Positions 31,777 through 44,145 of a stretch of 64,000 nt of DNA are shown in pieces. The translations under genes and the position numbers were made by a program. The stretch spans positions 58,624,932-58,688,931 of the forward strand of contig CM048844.1 of NCBI GenBank assembly GCA_026545765.1, written 5' to 3'. Below the pieces are notes generated by a model. The model worked only from the letters and a program-made list of their open reading frames with translations, was not told the origin of the DNA and searched no databases. The number at the start of each line of letters is the position of its first letter. Within the stretch, counting starts at the first letter, position 1. The DNA is from Plantago major (Eukaryota; Streptophyta; Magnoliopsida; Lamiales; Plantaginaceae).

Positions 31777-33835
31777 TTAGGTTCTCATACCAACAATGGA
31801 ACCATCTGGACTAAAAAATCTTCCAGTAGGAATCCATTTTTGAATGAATTTCTTAGAAACATTCTTTTGTCTATCAGGAACATAAGGACGAATTCTAGTT
31901 AAATGATTAGTATCATTGTTATTAAGAACTACTTTCTTCCTTGGTGTGTTCCTTGGTGCTCCATTTGGTGCTTTCAGATACCTGTCAGGTTTCTGAGTCT
32001 GCTTCTCAGCAAACTTAGCTTTCCTAGCCAGATTTCTTCTAGCCCTGGCATTCAGATTTTTAGTGGCATTCAGATTTTCAGTGGCTGTGAGCAATTCTAG
32101 CCTTTAACCATCGTTCTTGCTCTTGTTTGTACTCACGAGCAAGTTGTTTCCCGATGGCTTTATAGCCAATACCATTCCGAGCACCTGGTGCTATCTGAGA
32201 TCTCTTCTCAGCAGCTTTGCTAGTCTCTGGATAATCTATTTTCTTTCCAGAAAACGTGACATAGGAGAATTTGTCAGCTCCTGCAATTTTTCCTTTTTGA
32301 GAGACATAGCACTGTGGGTGATTACACTTTTCAGTGTTATGTTTCTTTCCAGAGACATGCCCGACAGTTTTCCTTTGGACTTGTTTTTCCCACAAAGGCT
32401 TGGTCGCAACTGCCTTTCCTTTGTCAACAATCTTAGTTTTCTGACCGATACTGTAGATTGTTTGGGAATCACCTTGCTGAGCACTGACAAATGTTCGTCC
32501 TTCATTACTCTTATTCAGAGTGGTGGAACTTTCTGTGTGTGTGTCCAGCCCAAGTCCTCTCTTTTCTGAAGGATCTCTTAAATAAGATTGTACTTCAGTA
32601 AGAGTGTCACTAGCTTTGGCATAAGATTGAAAAGATAGTTCTTTCTTTTTGAGTTCCTTATTTTCAGAAAGAAGATCTTCACATTTCTTTTGAAGATTGG
32701 CCAGTGCTTCTTTATGTGACTTTTCTGTCTCAGATATCTTGAGTAATTTTGGATTTTCCTTTACAAGATAATTCTTTTCTTCTTCAAGGGTTTCGGCTCT
32801 AGCTCAGACCATTAGAAATTCTCTTTGTAGAGATCAAGTTCTTTTCTGAGATTTTCCAGATCTTTGATTCCTTCTTCATCACTTTCATAAGTATAACAGG
32901 AAGTATGTGTTACATCATCAGCCATTAGACAAGGTTCAATGTTGGAGATATCTGGAAAGATTTCTTCAGCCATTCCACACACTTCTTTCTTCTTTTGACC
33001 AAAGTCAATTACTTCATGAGAAAGACCGCACATTTCTGGGGAAGGCAGTGTGGAATCATCTGAATCCTCATCCTCAAAATAAGACTCAATATCTAGAGCA
33101 TCCAGTTGGATTTGAATCTTTTTCCTTTCTTCAGTGAGCATAGCTCTCTGACTTCTTTTGAAGATTCTTCTGTCTTTCTTGTCACCTGTCTTTAGTTTGT
33201 TGAAGGCAGGGCAATCCTTCTTGAAATGACCCGGTTTCTGACAATAGAAACAGATATCGTTTCCGATTTCTGCTTCCTCAAGATTTTGATGCTTTCGAAT
33301 GGGCTTGTTAATGAGCTTTGCATATTTTTGTACTGGTGATAGTTTGAGCCTAGATGCTTTTTCAGCTTCTCTTTGGCTTTTCTTCTCTCAATTTCTCGAC
33401 TGACATATTTTCCAATTTGCTTTACAGCAAGAGCATCCTCAGTCACCTCCTTGCCTTTCTTCTTTTCAGAAGTTCCTTGAGCAACTAGAGCAACATTCTA
33501 CAACTTCTAAGTTGTTTGTTCTCTTTGAGTTGTCTCATAGTCAACAGTGGCAAGGTGAGAGAAAAGTTCCACAGGAGTGATATCTGGCATTCCTTGGTTA
33601 AAGTAGAAAAACTTTGTCTGTTCCCAGTTATGATTTAGACTTCTCACAATAGTCTGAATCTTTTCTGACTGGGTATATCTATTACTCTCACCAAGTGCAG
33701 CCATATCACTCATAAGTGTTGTAAACCGGAAATCTAGTTCTTTAAGATTCTCCATGGGACCTTGTTTAAAGTTTTGGAATTTGAGCTTCAAAACATCGAA
33801 CTTATTTTCCTTTGTTTTCTCAGTGTCGGCAAACT
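31777..33835 (-). pseudogene. Copia A gag, 5' truncated
   Basis: Minus-strand frames at 33507-33791, 33192-33446, 32812-33141, 32078-32505 and 31777-32094 follow the order of copia B gag. Seen are FNQGMPDITPVELFSHLATV, the Lys-rich REIERRKAKEKLKKHLG, a zinc knuckle region near 33200-33250 and the NARARRNLARKAKFAEKQ segment. The frame changes at least four times. Sequence equivalent to the first part of copia B gag (35672-36100) is absent. Confidence 0.85.
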
Positions 33836-33906
33836 CAAGTTATTATGGTTCAATTTTCAGGCATGGCAAACATGCTATCGACTATTTCCACTTCTATTTC
33901 AAGTTA
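33836..33906. other. Short flank between copia A and a MITE
   Basis: No feature recognised. Confidence 0.4.
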
Positions 33907-34044
33907 GGCTCTGTTCTTTTCAACTGAAATTCATCGAATCGAATCATTGTAGTATAAAATATAACCAAGGTAATCGAATCGAACTTAATCGAATCAATGG
34001 AATCGAATCGAATCAATGAGTTTTCAGTTGAAGAGAACAGAGCC
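33907..34044. mobile_element. Tourist-like MITE, 138 bp
   Basis: Near-perfect inverted ends GGCTCTGTTCTTTTCAACTG and CAGTTGAAGAGAACAGAGCC are flanked by TTA on both sides (33904-33906, 34045-34047). TTA duplications fit the PIF/Harbinger (Tourist) group. The body is a run of AATCGAATCGA-like repeats. The element at 53483-53711 has related ends. Confidence 0.88.
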
Positions 34045-34715
34045 TTAATCTTTTATAGACTCTATTTCAAATAGCTAATAAACCTTGGTTGTTTCTTTAA
34101 ATGTAAATCCATGTTTCCTTTGTAAAGCAAGAAGAAAAAAGATGTTGTTAGGAATATCTGTTAGTATTTTGATCACTCATCACATGTTCTTATCTTAGCC
34201 AGAAAGGTGATTAAGTACTCTTGGTTCACTTGAACATTGTAAAAGAGGAAATCACTGAGTATGATTAGTCTAGTAAATCTTGTATTAGGACTATAGGTCT
34301 CCGAGTGTAATTTTTATTTCCAGAAGACCATGAAGATCAATCCTAGCAATGGAGCTTTTCTGAAGAATAGAAGACTAAAGATTGCACAAGATTTATGAAG
34401 ATATCAAGGTTTAGTCTAACTCAGAATGACTATGTCCTTAATCCTTTCTTAAGTGTATTGACTTACTTTTGAAATATGATTCTGGACATATTACATCATG
34501 ATTATGGAGCATGCAAGCCATCAGAAAGGCTCATGTATCCGTTGAAGACTACAGGACAAGAAATAGTACAAGTGCATTAATTGCATCGCGAAAAAGTCTG
34601 AATGATCCTCTCTGAGACATGAGACAAGGACTTCTGAGTACTCATTTCAAGATAAGTATGGACTGAATTTGAATTGTGTCTAACGGATATGATTCCAACA
34701 ACTCTCAAATTCATC

Positions 34716-34724
34716 TATATATAT
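34716..34724 (+). promoter_or_regulatory. TATA box of the copia B 5' LTR
   Basis: TATATATAT follows CTCAAATTCATC, a context also kept in the 3' LTR (48681-48689) and, as TATAAATA, in the solo LTR at 7184. It is the likely core promoter for the genomic RNA. Confidence 0.75.
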
Positions 34725-35095
34725 CACACACTTAGATGCTGAGAAATATACCTTAGAACGCTCTATCTTGCAAACTTACCATCAAGCAAAGTATTCTCTC
34801 AAGCACTCTACTACCCTTTTTGAAATCTTTCTGTTGCTCGAAGAATCACTAGTAGTTCTACGTTGTCCTGAACCTTAACAAGAGATTGTTATTTGTGAAA
34901 GAGTTGAACTATCAGATACCTTTTCTGAAGCTCATTCTCCGGAACGGACATCAATTACTTGGGTCAGTAAAGAGCAGACTTCCATCCACTGAACAAGTGT
35001 CTTAAGTGGTCTTGTTCTATTAGGCTCTCGAAAACATAATCGAAAAGTTATGAGAAGCCTCTCGACAAACTTTATAACCAACACCATCAAGGCGT

Positions 35096-35198
35096 GAGTA
35101 GAGGAAGTACTTGATTTGGGAAATCAAGGAATAACTCAAGGTTATCCGAGTAGAGGAAGTACTTAGCTCAGGAGTCGGGAATAACTGGGGGAACAATT
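35096..35198 (+). repeat. Two-unit LTR minisatellite, copia B 5' LTR
   Basis: Two units of GAGTAGAGGAAGTACTT plus a GGAATAACT block. The 3' LTR has three units. Confidence 0.85.
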
Positions 35199-35556
35199 AG
35201 TTGGGAACCATTTGTTTACTTAATCTTAGAATAGGATTATTGTAAGGTGAACTCAATTATCTGTTCTAGTGAATTCAAGGTCTCAGAAAGACCGAAGTGG
35301 ATTAGTTGGAGGATTACGCCACCTCCAGATACCACTATACTTGCTGTGTCATTTACCTTTCTGTATTTATATTTCAGCAAAGCACACACACACATACTTA
35401 TTGTTTCTGCACTTACCTATCTTAAAGTCTTCCGCGCTCTGAATTTAAGTATCAGAAACCCCCAGGTTTATGAGAAACTGTGTTTATCGACAAAAGTTTT
35501 AAAAGACTATTCACCCCCCTCTAGTCTTTTATTTTGCCGTTATCTGGACCAACAAG

Positions 35557-35568
35557 TGGTATCAGAGC
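35557..35568 (+). other. Primer binding site, tRNA-iMet type
   Basis: TGGTATCAGAGC begins two bases after the LTR and is complementary to the 3' end of plant initiator tRNA-Met, as usual for Ty1-copia elements. Confidence 0.95.
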
Positions 35569-35671
35569 AGGAGGTTCACAAGCCTTCTGCACTAAACCTA
35601 GATCCCCAGATAGGTGAAGGAACTTTGTCCCTTTCTGAGGACTATATAATCTGTGTGTTAAGTGTGCAGGT

Positions 35672-38190
35672 ATGTCTCTGAGTGATGCACCCGTTCTGAA
35701 GCCAGAAAACTACGAGAAATGGAAGAACAACATTATGCTCCATCTAGAGGCCATTAGTGATGAGATGATCTTTGTCATCAATGAAAGGCCTATCAAAATC
35801 AGACAACTCAAACAAGATACTGAGGTGTCTGATGGAATAAAAGCCTCAGACAAGGAAGATGGAAGCGAGGATGCGGCTGCTAATGATAGGGGTCGTGTTG
35901 CTCGTGGAAGCATTATGTATGAAGACAAGCCAAAAGAGCTCTGGACATCTGAAGATGCCAAGAGACACAGATTGGATGGTCAAGCTCGTAATATCATCAT
36001 CAGATCGACACCTGAGCACATACAGTGTAAACTGTGGGGTGCTAAAACGGCGAAAGTTGCCTGGCAATTGATTGAAGAAATCTGAGCCGGAACTGAGAAA
36101 ACCAAGGAAAACAAGTTCGAAGTTCTTAAATTGAAGTTCCAAAACATCAAACAAGGTCCCACTGAAACTCTGTAAGAACTTTATTTCAGGTTTACTACTC
36201 TTATGAGTGATATAGCTGCACTTGGTGAAAGCAACAGATACTCCCAGCCAGAAAAGATTAAGACTATTGTCAGAAGTCTCAATCACAACTGGGAGCACAC
36301 TAAGTTCTTTTATTTCAACCAAGGGATGCCAAATATTACTCCAGTAGAGCTCTTCTCTCATCTTGCTACTGTAGACTATGAGACAACTCAGAGAGAAGAA
36401 ACAGCTGAAAAGTTGCAAAGTGTTGCTCTAGTTTGTCAAGGTACTTCTGAAAAGAAGGATACCAAAGATGCATCTGAAGAAAATGCTCTTGCAGTAAGAC
36501 ATATGAAGAAATTTGTGAGTCAAGAGATTGAGAGAAGAAAAGCTAAAGAAAAGCTGAAAAAGCATCTTGGCCCAAACTATCATCAGTACAAGAACATACA
36601 AATGAACAACTCTCTGAACACCCCCATTCAGAAAGGTGTTAGTACTGAAGCTGCAGAAATAGGAAATGATATTTGCTTCTATTGTCAAAAGCCTGGTCAC
36701 TTCAAGAGAGATTGTCCTGCTTTAAATAAGCTCAAGACAGGTGACAAGAAGGACAGAAGAAATTTCAAGAGAAATCAAAGGGCCTTACTGACTGGAGAAA
36801 GGAAGAAGAATCAAATTCAACTTGATGCTCTAGACATTGAGACAGATTTTGAAGATGGAGATTCAGATGACTCAAACCTACCATCACCAGAATTGTGTGG
36901 AATCACCCACGATGTATTCGACTTCGGCCTTAAGAAGAATGAAATGTGTGGAATTGCTGAGATTGCTGGTCCAGATATCTCCAACATTGAAATCTGTCTT
37001 ATGGCTGATGAGGTAACTAACAATTCACAATTTCTGTACTATGAGAGTGATGATGGAATTGAGGATATGGAGTTGGTCAAGAGTGAATTGGATCGTTATG
37101 AGAAAGAATTTCTGGAAACACAATCAAAAAACCAGAATTCTAGAGGAAGGCAAAGAAACTCTTGAAAAAGAGGTTTCTGAGCTAACCAGAGTATCTGAGT
37201 ACAAGAACGCTGAAATAGCCTTCCTGAAAGCTCAGATATCTGAGAATGAAAATTCCCACAAACTAGCCTTGGATGAACTTAATGAGAAAATGATGAAGCT
37301 GCTTTCTGAGAATGAACAACTCAGAAAGAAAGAGCTATCCTTCCAATCTTATGCAAAGGCTAGTGACACTCTCACTGAGGTTCAATCCTATCTGAGAGAC
37401 CCCTCTGAGAAAGGTGGACTTGGACTTGATGAACAATCAAGTAATTCATCTCCTCCGAAGAAGAGTGATGAAACGTTGACCTTTGTAAAAAGTCAACAAA
37501 ATGGTTCTTCAACCACCTATAGCATTGGTCAGAAAGCTAGGGTAGTTGACTAAGGAAAACGAGTTGCAACCCAGCCTTTGAAAGAACAACAAGTTCACAA
37601 GAAACATGTGTATAAGGTTTCTGAAAAGAAACACAACCCTCAGAAATGCAACCATCCACATTGCTACATTACTAGGAAAGGAAGAATTGCTGGAATAGGC
37701 AAATTCTCTACTGTACCATTTTATGAAAATAAAGATGGTGCAGAAACTAGTAAGGCTTCTGAAGAGCACATTCAGAAAGCCAAAGGTGTTCGAAATAGCA
37801 TTGGCTATCGTGCTATTGGAAAGGTCCTTCTGCAACAATATAAGGAAGGACAAGAACAATGGCGCAAGGCTGATATTGCACGTAGCAATAGACAGAAGTG
37901 GAAGAAATCTCAAGCCACTGAAAAACTGAATGCCAGAGCTAGAAGGAACCTGGCCAGAAAGGCTAAGTTTGCTGAAAAGCAACCCCAGAAACACAGGGTC
38001 CAGAAAGCACCAAAGGGAACACCTAGAAACACCCCAAGAAGGAAGATTGAGATCAAAATTACTGATTTTATTGCATCTCCTTCTGATCAAGTTAGACAAA
38101 AATAAACTCCCAAGAAATTCACTAAAATATGGATTCCTACTGGAAGAATGTTTAGTCTAAGTAGTTCTATCTCTGAGGCAAGAACCTAAC
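35672..38190 (+). pseudogene. Copia B gag, long SIRE type
   Basis: The start is ATG at 35672 (MSLSDAPVLKPENYEKWK), 104 bases after the primer site. The capsid part contains LWGAKTAKVAWQLIEEI and FNQGMPNITPVELFSHLATV. A zinc knuckle CFYCQKPGHFKRDC lies near 36676. It is followed by an acidic stretch, a coiled coil (37180-37400) and a basic tail NARARRNLARKAKFAEKQ. TGA at 36083, TAA near 36173, a frameshift near 37160, TAA near 37551 and TAA at 38103 break it. The equivalent gag of copia A has partly different breaks, so the ancestral frame was open. Confidence 0.88.
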
Positions 38191-38206
38191 TCCTATTTCC
38201 TGTTTT

Positions 38207-39726
38207 GTGCAGAACGCCTCTTGGACTAAGGCTCAATGTCTATTTGATAGTGGATGCGGAAAGCACATGACAGGAGACAAAGCAAATCTGGTCAACTACA
38301 AAGCTTGCAACCTTGCAGGACATCAGTTCTTTGGAGAATTGAATCCCTCTGGGATCCGCAACGTCAAATTGGGATCATTAACAATCACTGACGTATTACA
38401 TGTTAAAGGTTTGAAATATAATCTATTTAGCATGAGCCAGTTTGCAGACAAGGGATTCACTGTGAAATTCAAAGCAAAGTATTGCAAACTTATTGACAAT
38501 GAGTCAAAGCAGACAGTCTTGGTTGCTCGGCGGAAAGGTAGTCTTTATGTTGCCGATTGGGCATCTGCCACAACTGAAGAATGTCTCATGGTGAGTCAAT
38601 CAGGTCACACAGAAGAGCACTGGTTATGGCACAAAAGAATGAGTCACTTGAATTTCAAAACTCTGAACAAACTTGCCAAGAAAGAGTTAGTGGTTGGCCT
38701 TCCCAAAACATCTTTCAGAAAGGATGGTATCTGTTCTGCCTGTCAGATGGGGAAACAATCCAAGATCTCTTTCAAGTCCAAAACCAGACACTCTAGTGTT
38801 AGACCACTACAACTATTACACATGGATCTTTTTGAATCATCTGTAACTAGTTATGCAGGAAAGAAGTATGGTCTGGTTGTTGTAGATGACTTCTCAAGAT
38901 TCACTTGGGTTGTCTTTCTGAAGCAAAAATCTGATGCTAGGGTGGAGATACCAAACTTGCTGAATAAGCTTGAAGTCATGAAAAATGACAAGGTATCTGC
39001 AATCAGAACAGACCATGGTACTGAGTTTGTCAACCAGTACATAAAGGAGTTTTGTACTAGCAAAGGTATACCACCAACTTTGCTCTGTAAGAACACCACA
39101 ACAAAATGGTGTTGCAGAAAGGAAAAATAGAACCCTTAAAGAAGCAGCAAGGACAATGCTGGCTGACACTGAAATAAGTGAAGTTATTGGGTTGAAGCTG
39201 TAAACACAGCATGCTACACTCAGAGCAGATGTTTGATAAACAAACACCATGACAAGAACCCATATGAACTCTTGGTTGGTAGACCCCCTAATATCAAACA
39301 TCTGAAAGTGTTTGGTTGTAGATGTTTTGTTCTTAACAATGGAAAAGAGTATCTAAGAACATTTCAACCAAAGGTAGATGAAGGTGTGTTTCTTGGTTAT
39401 TCTATGAATAGCAAAGCATACAGAGTTTACAACAAAAGAACAAAGAAGATTGAAGAATCAGTTCATGTTGTATTCTATGAAGGAAGCAAGAAAACACCCC
39501 TTGCTGATGAACTCTCAGAAAGGTTCAAGGAACTAATGATAAAAGATTCTGAAAAAGAACCCTCAGAAAGGAAAAACATCATTATGGAAAGAGAGGATGA
39601 CTCTGACGAAGAAAAGCATGAAATGCCTAGTAACAACCAGATGACTCTCAGACTTGATGAAGAATTTCCTATGAGAATTCCAGAAATGGAAACTGAAGAT
39701 ATACATCGAGCTAACTCGAAATGACC
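38207..39726 (+). pseudogene. Copia B protease and integrase
   Basis: The protease motif is CLFDSGCGKHMTGDKANL near 38238. The integrase zinc region is WLWHKRMSHLNF with CSACQMGKQSK, and the core residues lie in LLHMDLFES and RTDHGTEFVN. A frameshift near 39085 falls just before the third acidic residue (the Glu of VAERK, read in another frame at about 39110). The C-terminal part resumes at 39233 with YELLVGRPPNIKHLKVFGC and YSMNSKAYRVYNKRTK and ends at a stop at 39722-39724. Confidence 0.9.
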
Positions 39727-41507
39727 TCTCCGAAGACATGTTCCGAAAGCTCTCACCGAGCAAGTGTCGGACATTCACCGCCTTCCGAGGTGCAAATGTC
39801 ACAGAATCAAGAAGTATCAAGTCATAATCATAGTGATTCACATTCAGATCACATAGATGTTGACCCTACTAGCCCTAAACCCATGATGAGATGGATCAAG
39901 GATCATCCTGCAAAAGATGTGATTGGGCCAATCAATCAAGGTGTTAGGACTAGGAGAGCAATAGCTGAAAATGCTAACTCTCTCTTTGGATGTTTCATCT
40001 CAAACATTGAACCTAAAACTATAGAAGAAGCATTAAGAGACCAAGACTGGATCTCTGCAATGCAAGAAGAGTTGGATCAGTTTGAGAGAAACAAAGTCTG
40101 GAAACTAGTTCCATTTGTAGAAGGAATATCTGTGATTGGAACTAAGTGGGTTTTCAGAAACAAGATGAATGAATCTGGTGAAATAACCAGAAATAAAGCA
40201 AGGTTGGTTGACAAGGGATTCACCCAGACTGAAGGTCTAGATTTTGATGAGTCATATGCACCAGTTGCCAGATTGGATGCAATAAGACTCTTTCTGGCCT
40301 TTGCAGCTCATAAAGACTTTAAAGTTTATTAGATGGATGTCAAGGGCGCATTCTTAAATGGTGAACTTGCTGAGGAAGTCTATGTTGAGCAACCACCTGG
40401 CTTTGAAGTTACCTCAGAAAGTAGAATGGTCTATAAGCTACATAAAGCTCTATATGGACTGAAACAGGCTCCAAGAGCATGGTATGACACTTTGGCCAAA
40501 TACCTTCTGGAAAGTGGTTTCAAGAAAGGTGAAGTTGATAAAACTTTATTTTCTTTAAATCATGATGGGAAACTACTCTTAGTTCAAGTATATGTTGATG
40601 ACATTATATTTGGATCTAAGGACAAGCAACTTTGTGATGACTTTGCAAATCTCATGACAAGTAAGTTTGAGATGAGCATGATGGGAGAATTGAACTATTT
40701 CCTAGGATTGCAAGTCAAGCAACTCAATGATGGAATATTCATTAGTCAGACAAAGTATGCAAAAGACATGCTCACAAAGTTTAATCTTAAGCCTTCTGAA
40801 AAGAATGCTAAGATACCTATGAGCATAGGAACCAAGATGACCTATACTGAATCAGATAAGAGTGTTGATAAACACAAGTATAGGAAATTGATAGGTTCAC
40901 TACTTTACCTTCATCGCAAGGACACGATATTCAATATGCAGTTGGTGTGTGTGCTAGATTTCAAACAAATCCAATGCAATCACACTACAACATTGCTATG
41001 AAAATATTAAGGTATGTGAAAGGTACAGTAGATGTAGGTTTGTGGTATCCTAAAGAAAGTGGATTGAGTTTGGCTGGTTACTCAGATGCTGATTATGCTA
41101 GATCAATGCTTGATAGGAAAAGTACCTCAGGAACTTGTCAGTTTCTGGGAACTAGACTTATCTCATGGTTTAGCAAGAAGAAAAACTCAATTGCAACTTC
41201 TACCACAGAGGCTGAATATATTGCTGCTGGTTGTTGTGCAACACAAATTCTGTGGATTCAACAACAACTCAGAGACTATGGACTCAATGAAGAGAAAACT
41301 CCCATTTTCTGTGATAACACAAGTGCTATTTCAATCACACAAAACCCCAAATTCCATGCCAGAACAAAGCACATTGATGTTAGATACCACTTCATCAGAG
41401 ACCATGTTGAGAAAGGCAATATAGAGATACTCAAGATTGGCACAGAAGACCAACTTCCAGATATCTTCACCAAACCCCTACAAGAAAGCCGGTTCTTGAC
41501 TTTATGA
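39727..41507 (+). pseudogene. Copia B reverse transcriptase and RNase H
   Basis: The N-terminal part (39721-40332) has [24 protein letters not shown] at 40330-40332 stands where related copies have Gln before MDVK. The next frame (40333-41001) has [19 protein letters not shown] and the catalytic [14 protein letters not shown] near 40590. A small deletion near 40910 shifts the frame. The RNase H part (40947-41507) has [21 protein letters not shown] and [12 protein letters not shown]. It is inactive. Confidence 0.93.
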
Positions 41508-42259
41508 CATAATCTTGGGTTAATGGAGACGCCTAAGGACTGAAAAATGTCCTGAATCTCTAAAGTCTGAGTAAGTGAGGTAGAAAAGAAGTAGGCCAAT
41601 GAGAATAGCTTCTCAGAAATCCAAGTTGATAAGAAGTAATGCAAAGGTTTCTGAGTAGCAACACTCAGAAAGGCAAAACATTTCTGGAACGGGTATCCAG
41701 AAAGGCAAAGGTTGGTACACACTCAATAAGTAAATAAGACTAGAACTTACTTACTGAGAGTGGGTCAAATACATTTAAACAACTGAAGCTTATGACAATT
41801 GAATTCAGAAAGCTATTTAGTCATAAAGAGAAAAGACACACAAAGCCCAAAAAGTATAAGTTCTGAGAGTCAAACATGTCCAATGTCTTGTATTTTTGCC
41901 ATTTTTATGATAAACAATATAAAGATAAGGACTTGACACTCAGAATGATAAGTTCAAACGATTAACTGTTCTTACTCTTTACTAAGTGACATAATGGATA
42001 TAACTTGTCAAAAATCCATCAAATCGGCACAATACCATTTGTTGATTGATATCATTACAAGATATTCAATATAAGCCCTTGATGAATAAGCGTTTGATCT
42101 CAACGGTTGAGATTAAAACAAAGCAAGTAATGTCTGTTGAGAAATGCAGACATGGCCCACTACGCATTTAATGAAGAACGTGTGTGATACCACGCTTATG
42201 CAGATACAAAGACACGCGTTCATATTCAGTTGTGTTGTATCTATGTACATTTTGTCTGC
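41508..42259 (+). other. Spacer between pol and the accessory gene
   Basis: No gene. It carries one GGAACGGGTATCCAGA motif (41686-41701), the reverse complement of the motif repeated in the spacers of copia A and C. The part near 42155 resembles the spacers of A and C around an ATTTAATG motif. Confidence 0.6.
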
Positions 42260-42269
42260 TATATATATA
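42260..42269 (+). promoter_or_regulatory. Internal TATA box upstream of the accessory gene
   Basis: CTATATATATAGGACTTGGG lies about 200 bases before the accessory ATG at 42469. Copia C has CTATATATATAGGATTTTGG at the same place, about 190 bases before its ATG. Conservation between diverged copies, in a spacer that is otherwise less similar, suggests a core promoter. Function is inferred. Confidence 0.6.
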
Positions 42270-42611
42270 GGACTTGGGCAAAAGACAAGCACTTTTACCA
42301 ATTCCGAAATTTCATACTTGCATCAAAACAACAAAATCTCTCAAGATTTCTGCAAAACCCCTTCTGCAAACTCAACTTCTTGTGTTTAGTCTTCTTAAAA
42401 GATAGACTAATCCCGATTAATCTTGCAAAACCCCTCTGAAAACACTCACTCAAGACTCTATATAAGAGATGGCACCCAAGAAGATGACCACCAAGAACCC
42501 TAAGGCCGCATCATCTGCTCCTGCTGAAAAGCAAGGAGGAAAGGAACTTAAGGTGTTGAATAAGCATATACAGGAAAGTTCACCCCATCTGACTGGAATC
42601 CAAGTCACAAG

Positions 42612-44010
42612 ATGAATTGGGGAGCTTTTCTAGTGAAGAAGTATGTACCAACAATCATACCTTCAAGACCAGATAGGAAACTGATATTGGGGATGCTGAA
42701 AAGTTCCCATATCTTCAAGTTTCTGTCTGCTGCACCCAGTGGACTATGCACACTGGATGTGCTGGAGTTCTATAACAACTCTAAAATCTTCACAAAGGTT
42801 GTGAATGATGAAGAAGAGAAATACATGCAGACTGAAGTTCAAGGACAAGAGATCGTCCTAGACTGCAAGACTTTCTGCAAGATATTCCGATTGAAAAATC
42901 GAGGAACAATTGAAGACATCAACATCAGGGATGCTTCCATGATCCAAGGTGTTAAAGAGCTATTTGAAGCAATCCAATTAGAGAATGCAAAGGGTTGCCC
43001 AGGAGAATTTGTTCTGAAAGCCATCAAAACTAGTCATCTCTAGAAACATTGGAGTACTTTAGCTCTCATTCTGGTCCGTTGATGGCAACAAAGGTGGAGT
43101 AGACCAGATAAGCATGGAGAGATGGATGATGATGCATCTTCTGAACAAGAAGCATGAAGGGCAGGAAACCCACTTCAATTGGGGGAAGTATGCCTTCAAC
43201 AAATTCCTTGGACGTATTGAGGAATTTGAGCCCAAGATCATCAATGGCCTTGCTGAGCCAAAGGCCAATATGCACTTTGGCCTCAGAATTTGTCACATTT
43301 TGGAAACAATGGGAATCACTCTCAGAGAGAGGCAGGAAATCCTAGTTACAAACTCCCTTTTCAGACACGCCTTTGAAGAAAAGGAGAGACTTGCTGCTGA
43401 GAAAGGACTCAGAGAGGCAGAAGAAGAAGAAACTGCCCAACAAGGTGATGAGGTTTCTGAGCAAGCTTCAGCTCAACCTCAAACTGCCAAGAGAAAAAGG
43501 ACTCAACACAAAAGAGTACCTAAGCTCCAACAAAAAGAAATAGAGGCACAACCTTCTGGAGACAAGGTCTCAGAAAATGTTGTTCGCCCAGAAAGGCGGT
43601 TCCAGAAAGCACCAAGAATTCTGAGCCAGGCTACTCCAGAAATCTCCAGAGATGATAGAAATATTATAGATGGGTCAGCTCACAATCTAGACAGTGACTT
43701 TGAAGACGATGAACAAATCCTAGAGGCACTCAAGAGGTCCAAGATAGAAATACATGGAGGAGCATCTAGCTCAGCTTCTCAAGGTCAAAGGAACACTTAT
43801 GCCCAGCAGGAAGAAGAAGGCCTGGGTGAGGAAGATAGAATGCTGGAAGAGCCTGACATTGCTTCCACATTCACAATGCCAGCACTTAATGTTGCTGAAG
43901 AAAATCCTGTTTTAACACAGGTTCCTCAACCTTCTGAGAGAGCTCAACTCTCGGAAAGGGATCAAACCGAGATGGAAACTCAGAATGATACTGTAGAGGA
44001 CAAACAATGA
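42612..44010 (+). pseudogene. N-terminal domain of the copia B accessory protein
   Basis: Two frames, 42612-43043 and 43114-44010, join across a short stop-containing stretch. Copia C has a continuous equivalent there, which contains RTRHLLVHWDVLACILHRCF. The first half has FLSAAPSGLCTLDVLEFYNN, the second MERWMMMHLLNKK and FGLRICHILETMGITLRERQ. The arrangement FY-N...V-G-E---D...F resembles the core of the Athila 3' ORF at 22370-22460. This suggests, without proving it, that the two families carry related proteins. Confidence 0.7.
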
Positions 44011-44074
44011 GCACAGAGAGACTGTGGAATCACCACAAGTCCAAGAGACCAATGATCAGCCTGACCCTATTCAG

Positions 44075-44145
44075 GTAGCAAAAGTAGTTTGTATCTAACT
44101 TGTCAACATTAAAATGTTGTTACTCATAAGCTTCATTTGTTACAG
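44075..44145 (+). other. Intron 1 of the accessory gene
   Basis: 71 nt, donor CAG|GTAGCA, acceptor TTACAG|G, phase 0. It matches a copia C intron at 59616-59703. Confidence 0.75.

Larger units (their letters stand above)
27868..33835 (-). mobile_element. Copia A: SIRE-like Ty1-copia fragment, truncated at both ends
   Basis: Read on the minus strand, it contains most of gag, protease, integrase, reverse transcriptase and RNase H, followed by about 500 bases of post-pol sequence similar to that of copia C (61845-62310). It lacks both LTRs, the first 430 or so bases of gag and the whole accessory gene. No target duplication is recognisable, so the ends probably reflect deletions or recombination with the neighbouring Athila DNA. 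Confidence 0.88.
34146..35554 (+). mobile_element. 5' LTR of copia B
   Basis: The 1,409-bp LTR runs from TGTTAGGAATATC to CTGGACCAACA. A TATA box lies at 34716-34724. A two-unit AGGAAGTACTT minisatellite lies at 35096-35198. It differs from the 3' LTR by scattered substitutions, several one-base deletions and one missing minisatellite unit, so the insertion is not very recent. Confidence 0.95.

Noticed and set aside
35846..36418. 190-residue minus-strand ORF
   Set aside because: Antisense shadow of copia B gag.
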